Below are positions 60,590-64,000 of a stretch of DNA of 64,000 nucleotides, in pieces. The stretch lies in contig NZ_VTUZ01000017.1 of assembly GCF_008369935.1 (NCBI RefSeq), positions 1-64,000 on the forward strand, read 5' to 3'. Within the stretch, counting starts at the first letter, position 1, and each line of letters opens with the position of its first letter. Position numbers and translations under genes: made by a program. The notes below the pieces were generated by a model. It saw only the letters and a program-made list of their open reading frames with translations, had not been told where the DNA came from and made no database searches. The stretch comes from Paraburkholderia panacisoli. Lineage in GTDB: Bacteria > Pseudomonadota > Gammaproteobacteria > Burkholderiales > Burkholderiaceae.

Positions 60590-62122
60590 ATGCTGGATAC
60601 CCTCCCGCGCGGCCCTGCGCCCATCAAAGACGCCCCGAAGGAAGTCCCCTTGCGGGACGCCCCGAAGCACGTCGCCCTAGGGGACGACTCCGAGATGTTC
60701 GAACTCGCGCCGGTCTCGCTCTGGCTCGAAGACTTCAGCGGCGTGCGTGCGCTGTTCGATGCATGGCGAGCCGAAGGCGTGACCGACCTGCGCGCGCATT
60801 TCGCCGAAGATCCGAGCCGGGTCGCCCAATGCGCGCACAGCATCCGCGTGATCAAGGTCAATCAGAAGACCCTCACGCAATTCGAGGCCGCCGATTTCGA
60901 TGCGCTGACCAGCAATCTCGAGTCGGTGTTCCGCGACGATATGCTCAAGACACACCTCGAAGAGCTTTGCCAGCTGTGGGCCGGCAAAGCGCAGTTCACG
61001 AGCCAGACCGTCAACTACACGCTCGGCGGCCGCCGGCTCGACGTGCTGCTCAAGGGCGCGGTGCTGCCCGGCCACGAAGCGAACTGGGACCGCGTGCTGG
61101 TGTCGGTCGAGGACATCACCGAACTCGAAGGCGCGCGGCATCGCGTGACGCTCGCCGAGCAGTACGTACGCGGCCTGTTCGAGCATTCGCCGGTGTCGCT
61201 GTGGGTGGAGGATTTCAGCGCGGTCAAGCGCCTGCTCGACGGTGCGCGCGCGGCCGGCATCGACGATTTTCGCGTGTTCACCGACGTGCATCCCGAGTTC
61301 GTCGAGCGCTGCATGCAGGAGATCCACGTGCTCGACGTGAATCAGCACACGCTCGACATGTTCGCCGCGAAGGACAAGAAAACGCTGCTCGCGCACCTGC
61401 CCGACGTGTTCCGCGACGACATGCGCCCGCATTTCCGCGAGCAGCTGATCGATCTGTGGGACGGCAAGCTGTTCCAGCAGCGCGAAGTGCTCAACTATTC
61501 GCTCGACGGCAGCGAGGTGCACGTGCACCTGCAATTCTCCGTGCTACCCGGCCATGAGCGCGATTGGGACCTGGTGCTGGTGGCGCTCACGGACATCACG
61601 GCGCGCAAGAAGGCCGAGGCCTACCTGGAGTTCCTCGGCAAGCATGACGTGCTGACCAAGCTGCGCAACCGCTCGTTCTATGTGGATGAGCTGAACCGTC
61701 TCGAACGCAAGGGTCCGTGGCCGGTGACGATCATCATGGCCGATCTGAACGGTCTGAAGCGCGTGAACGACCAGCTCGGCCACGCCGCCGGCGACGCGCT
61801 GCTGCGGCGCGCGGGCGAAGTCCTCGCGAAGGCGATGGAAACGCCGTTTCACGCGGCGCGCATTGGCGGCGACGAGTTCGCGATCCTGATGCCGGACACC
61901 GACGAGCGCGGCGGCGCCGCGATGGTCGATGCGATCCGGCAACTGGTGGAGATGAACAACCAGTTTTACCCGGGTTCGCCGCTGAGCTTTTCGATGGGCG
62001 CGGCGACGTGCCAGCGCGGCGACCGGCTCGAAGCGGGCGTGCGGCGCGCCGACCTGCTGATGTACGACGAAAAACGCGCGCACTACGCGAATCAGCCGGC
62101 GGCGGACGCGGGCGGCAATTGA
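60590..62122 (+). CDS. diguanylate cyclase with two tandem PAS-like domains
   Basis: The 510-residue protein has two homologous PAS-type domains (about 38-185 and 198-345). Each starts (A/S)PVSLW(L/V)EDFS, runs to FRDDM and ends with LPGHE-x-(N/D)WD and ITxx. A GGDEF domain follows (about 350-505), with intact GGDEF at 426-430 and IMADLNGLKRVND. It should make cyclic di-GMP in response to a cytoplasmic signal. No membrane segment or EAL domain is present. A 27-bp coding repeat lies at 60629-60682 in the N-terminal linker. Confidence 0.93.
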   Translation: MLDTLPRGPAPIKDAPKEVPLRDAPKHVALGDDSEMFELAPVSLWLEDFSGVRALFDAWRAEGVTDLRAHFAEDPSRVAQCAHSIRVIKVNQKTLTQFEAADFDALTSNLESVFRDDMLKTHLEELCQLWAGKAQFTSQTVNYTLGGRRLDVLLKGAVLPGHEANWDRVLVSVEDITELEGARHRVTLAEQYVRGLFEHSPVSLWVEDFSAVKRLLDGARAAGIDDFRVFTDVHPEFVERCMQEIHVLDVNQHTLDMFAAKDKKTLLAHLPDVFRDDMRPHFREQLIDLWDGKLFQQREVLNYSLDGSEVHVHLQFSVLPGHERDWDLVLVALTDITARKKAEAYLEFLGKHDVLTKLRNRSFYVDELNRLERKGPWPVTIIMADLNGLKRVNDQLGHAAGDALLRRAGEVLAKAMETPFHAARIGGDEFAILMPDTDERGGAAMVDAIRQLVEMNNQFYPGSPLSFSMGAATCQRGDRLEAGVRRADLLMYDEKRAHYANQPAADAGGN

Positions 62123-62227
62123 CGGGCGATCGAACGTCGAGAAGTGCTGAAAGGCGCTACAGGTCCGCGCGGCCTGGCTGCAATGCCGCGCCGTGTCAGC
62201 ACACTGCAAGCCCATCCACCCGCCCGA

Positions 62228-62530
62228 TCAACCCGGCAACTTCGCCGCCAGCACATCCACCTTGTTGATGCTCGGCGGCGACGCGAGCAGCTCGCCGGCC
62301 TTCGCCATCAACGCTGCTGCGACCTTGCCGTTCAGATGCGCGTCGCGCCCGGCTTCATCGTCGAAGGCGTCGAAAATGCCGAAGGCGGACGGCCCCAGCT
62401 TCAGCGCAAACCACGCTGCGGTGGCCGGCTCCTGCTCCACCAGCGGCAGGCCGCCGAGCAGAAAATCCTCGACCTCCTGTTCCTTGCCGGGTTTGGCTTC
62501 GAGATGAACGTACAGAGCGAGTTTGACCAT
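62228..62530 (-). CDS. ABM-type (antibiotic biosynthesis monooxygenase-like) protein
   Basis: The 100-residue dimeric ferredoxin-like fold protein starts VKLALYVHLEAKPGKEQEVEDFL and includes AWFALKLG and FGIFDAFDDEAGRDAHL, the core of the ABM/putative quinol monooxygenase family (YgiN-like). Members oxidise quinols or small aromatics without a cofactor. GGGAG lies 7 bp before the ATG at 62528-62530. It is 111 bp downstream of the sensor kinase on the same strand. Confidence 0.92.
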   Translation of the reverse strand: MVKLALYVHLEAKPGKEQEVEDFLLGGLPLVEQEPATAAWFALKLGPSAFGIFDAFDDEAGRDAHLNGKVAAALMAKAGELLASPPSINKVDVLAAKLPG

Positions 62531-62641
62531 GACACGACTCCCGATGTGAGACGCAGACCGTGGATACGCTTTGCGAGCCTTCGCAAAGCGCGACGAAACG
62601 GCCGGGACCGTTTCGCCATCAAACGAGTATAGGCCGCGGCT

Positions 62642-64000
62642 TCATTGCGGGCGCAGCTCGTGGCGCGCATCGGCGCGAGGAAAACGCAATTCGAAGCGCA
62701 CCACCCCTTGCGCCGGACACACCACGCGCGCCGTGCCGCCATGCAGGTGCATGATCGCCTTGACGATCGCAAGCCCCAGTCCGCTCGATTCGGTGAACGC
62801 GCTGCGCGCCGCGTCCGCGCGATAAAAACGATCGAATAGCCGGTTCAGTTGCGCCTCGGGAATCGGCTCGCCGTCGTTTTCAACCGCCACAGTCGCGCCC
62901 TCTGCGTCCTGCGTGCCGCGCAAACGCACGACCGTGTCGCTCGCGCCGTAACGCACCGCGTTGACCACCAGGTTGTTGATCGCGCGCCGGCACAGCAGCG
63001 GATTGACCGAAACTATGCCTTCGGCTTCGACTTCGAAGCGCATCCCGCGTTCGTCGGCAGGGCCTTCGAAATAGTCAGCGATCCTGACGAGTTCCGCACG
63101 CAGATCGACCGGCTCCCGCTCGACGGACAATGCCGCGTGATCCGCATGGGCCAGAAACAGAATGTTCTCCGCGATATGGCTCAGGCGGTTCAGCTCTTCG
63201 AGATTCGATTCGAGCAACTGCTGGTATTCGTCGGGTTCGCGCGGCTTGGCGAGCGTCACCTGGGTCTGCCCGATCAGCGCGCCGACGGGCGTGCGAATCT
63301 CATGCGCGAGATCGGCGGCAAACTGCGAGAGCCGCTGATAGCCGTCGGCGAGACGGTCGAGCATCGCGTTGAATGCGTGCGTGAGCTGCCGCAATTCGAC
63401 CGGCGCCGCGTCGCTGTCGAGGCGCACCGACAGGCTCGCCGGGCTGATCTGAGCGGCCCGCGCGGCAATCGCGCGCACCGGCCGCAACGCGCGACGCAGC
63501 ACGTACCAGGCGAGCAGCGTCGCGGCCAGCATGCCGGTCAGCGTCGCGAGCACGATCCGATTGCGGTACGCGGCCAGCATCCGCACTTCCTGCGTCATCG
63601 GGTGGCCGGCGATCACTTCGACCTCGCTGCCGTTCTCACGCGCTCGCGCGGTGGCAATCGCCCAATGCACCGGCACGCCGTCCGGCAAGCGCGTCTGATG
63701 AATGTCGGCAAGGCTTGGCGGGCGGTCCACGGTGCCGGCGGGTAATGCAGGCACCTCCACGTGAGCCGGGTTCACATCGACGAACGGCACTTCGCCGGGC
63801 CGGCGAAACAGCAGCACGTCCTGCTCCGCGCCGAGCATGGTCTCGAACAGCAGCGGCCGCTTCTTCAACTCGCTCACCGAATAAAGATCGTGCACGATCC
63901 GGCTGAAATGCTCGACGCGGCCCGTGAGCACGACATCGGCGCGGCGTTGCAGCGACACCTGCGCGGAGTGGTAAAAATACGCGCCGAGCGTGCCGATCAC
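62642..64000 (-). CDS. HAMP sensor histidine kinase, 5' end cut by window edge
   Basis: At least 452 residues are present; the start lies beyond the right edge, because residue 1 here is a GTG inside the first membrane helix. A periplasmic sensor region (about 12-140) is followed by a second helix (ATLTGMLAATLLAWYVL), HAMP, the dimerisation domain with phospho-acceptor His in DLAHEIRTP, the N box NLVVNAVRYG and the G boxes FDRFYRAD and SSGLGLAIVKAI. The layout resembles metal- or antibiotic-sensing kinases (CusS/IrlS type). Its response regulator should lie just outside the window. Confidence 0.93.
   Translation of the reverse strand: MIGTLGAYFYHSAQVSLQRRADVVLTGRVEHFSRIVHDLYSVSELKKRPLLFETMLGAEQDVLLFRRPGEVPFVDVNPAHVEVPALPAGTVDRPPSLADIHQTRLPDGVPVHWAIATARARENGSEVEVIAGHPMTQEVRMLAAYRNRIVLATLTGMLAATLLAWYVLRRALRPVRAIAARAAQISPASLSVRLDSDAAPVELRQLTHAFNAMLDRLADGYQRLSQFAADLAHEIRTPVGALIGQTQVTLAKPREPDEYQQLLESNLEELNRLSHIAENILFLAHADHAALSVEREPVDLRAELVRIADYFEGPADERGMRFEVEAEGIVSVNPLLCRRAINNLVVNAVRYGASDTVVRLRGTQDAEGATVAVENDGEPIPEAQLNRLFDRFYRADAARSAFTESSGLGLAIVKAIMHLHGGTARVVCPAQGVVRFELRFPRADARHELRPQ

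Overview
The window is high-GC DNA of a Burkholderiaceae bacterium, most likely Paraburkholderia or a close relative. The evidence is the gene families present: two Burkholderia-type trimeric porins, three DUF4148 loci, a DUF3331 protein, a DUF3465 protein, an OpgC-like acyltransferase and GcvA-type LysR regulation. I saw no rRNA, tRNA or CRISPR array.

The left third (1 to about 22.58 kb) looks accessory. Genes are loosely packed and interrupted by decayed ones. It holds an alpha/beta hydrolase cut by the window edge, a 3-hydroxyacyl-CoA dehydrogenase, an AraC regulator, a porin, and a class III nucleotide cyclase fused to a histidine-rich membrane anchor and a 2Fe-2S ferredoxin domain. A cupredoxin, a metallophosphoesterase with degraded motifs, DUF4148 copies (one intact, two broken), a YceI-like protein whose frame runs into a tiny IS30-type relic, a patatin phospholipase (with a remnant of a second patatin at 7.5 kb), a stand-alone SagB-type dehydrogenase, envelope proteins and a TauD-type dioxygenase beside a broken sulfonate-binding protein follow. 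It ends at 21.9-22.57 kb in a scar of truncated glyoxalase, integrase arm fragment, 30-bp tandem repeat and a possible transposase tail, directly against ribA.

The right part (22.58-64 kb) is compact and chromosome-like. Blocks in order: ribA, a CBS protein, DUF4148, mpg, a BON protein and a Ca2+/H+ antiporter; a GcvA-type LysR gene divergent from a polyamine-type ABC operon (SBP, two permeases, ATPase) that continues into an amino-acid ABC set (SBP, two permeases, no ATPase of its own) and ends at a strong terminator; a periplasmic molybdenum hydroxylase (2Fe-2S subunit, Mo subunit, tri-haem cytochrome c); a hydrolase, an NlpD-like lipoprotein, an aldo/keto reductase and a second porin; OpgC-like, esterase and AI-2E-family membrane proteins; a cobalamin-dependent ribonucleotide reductase (nrdJ); a SoeABC-like molybdoenzyme with a LysR-type palindrome upstream; a 2-hydroxyacid dehydrogenase; a two-PAS GGDEF protein; an ABM monooxygenase; and a sensor kinase cut by the right edge.

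Functionally the window mixes nutrient uptake (ABC systems, porins), periplasmic and membrane redox enzymes, and second-messenger signalling (a redox-type cyclase and a diguanylate cyclase). The most unusual gene is the anchor-ferredoxin-cyclase fusion at 5636-7333. Start codons were chosen from ribosome binding sites and family N-termini wherever the longest frame was implausible.
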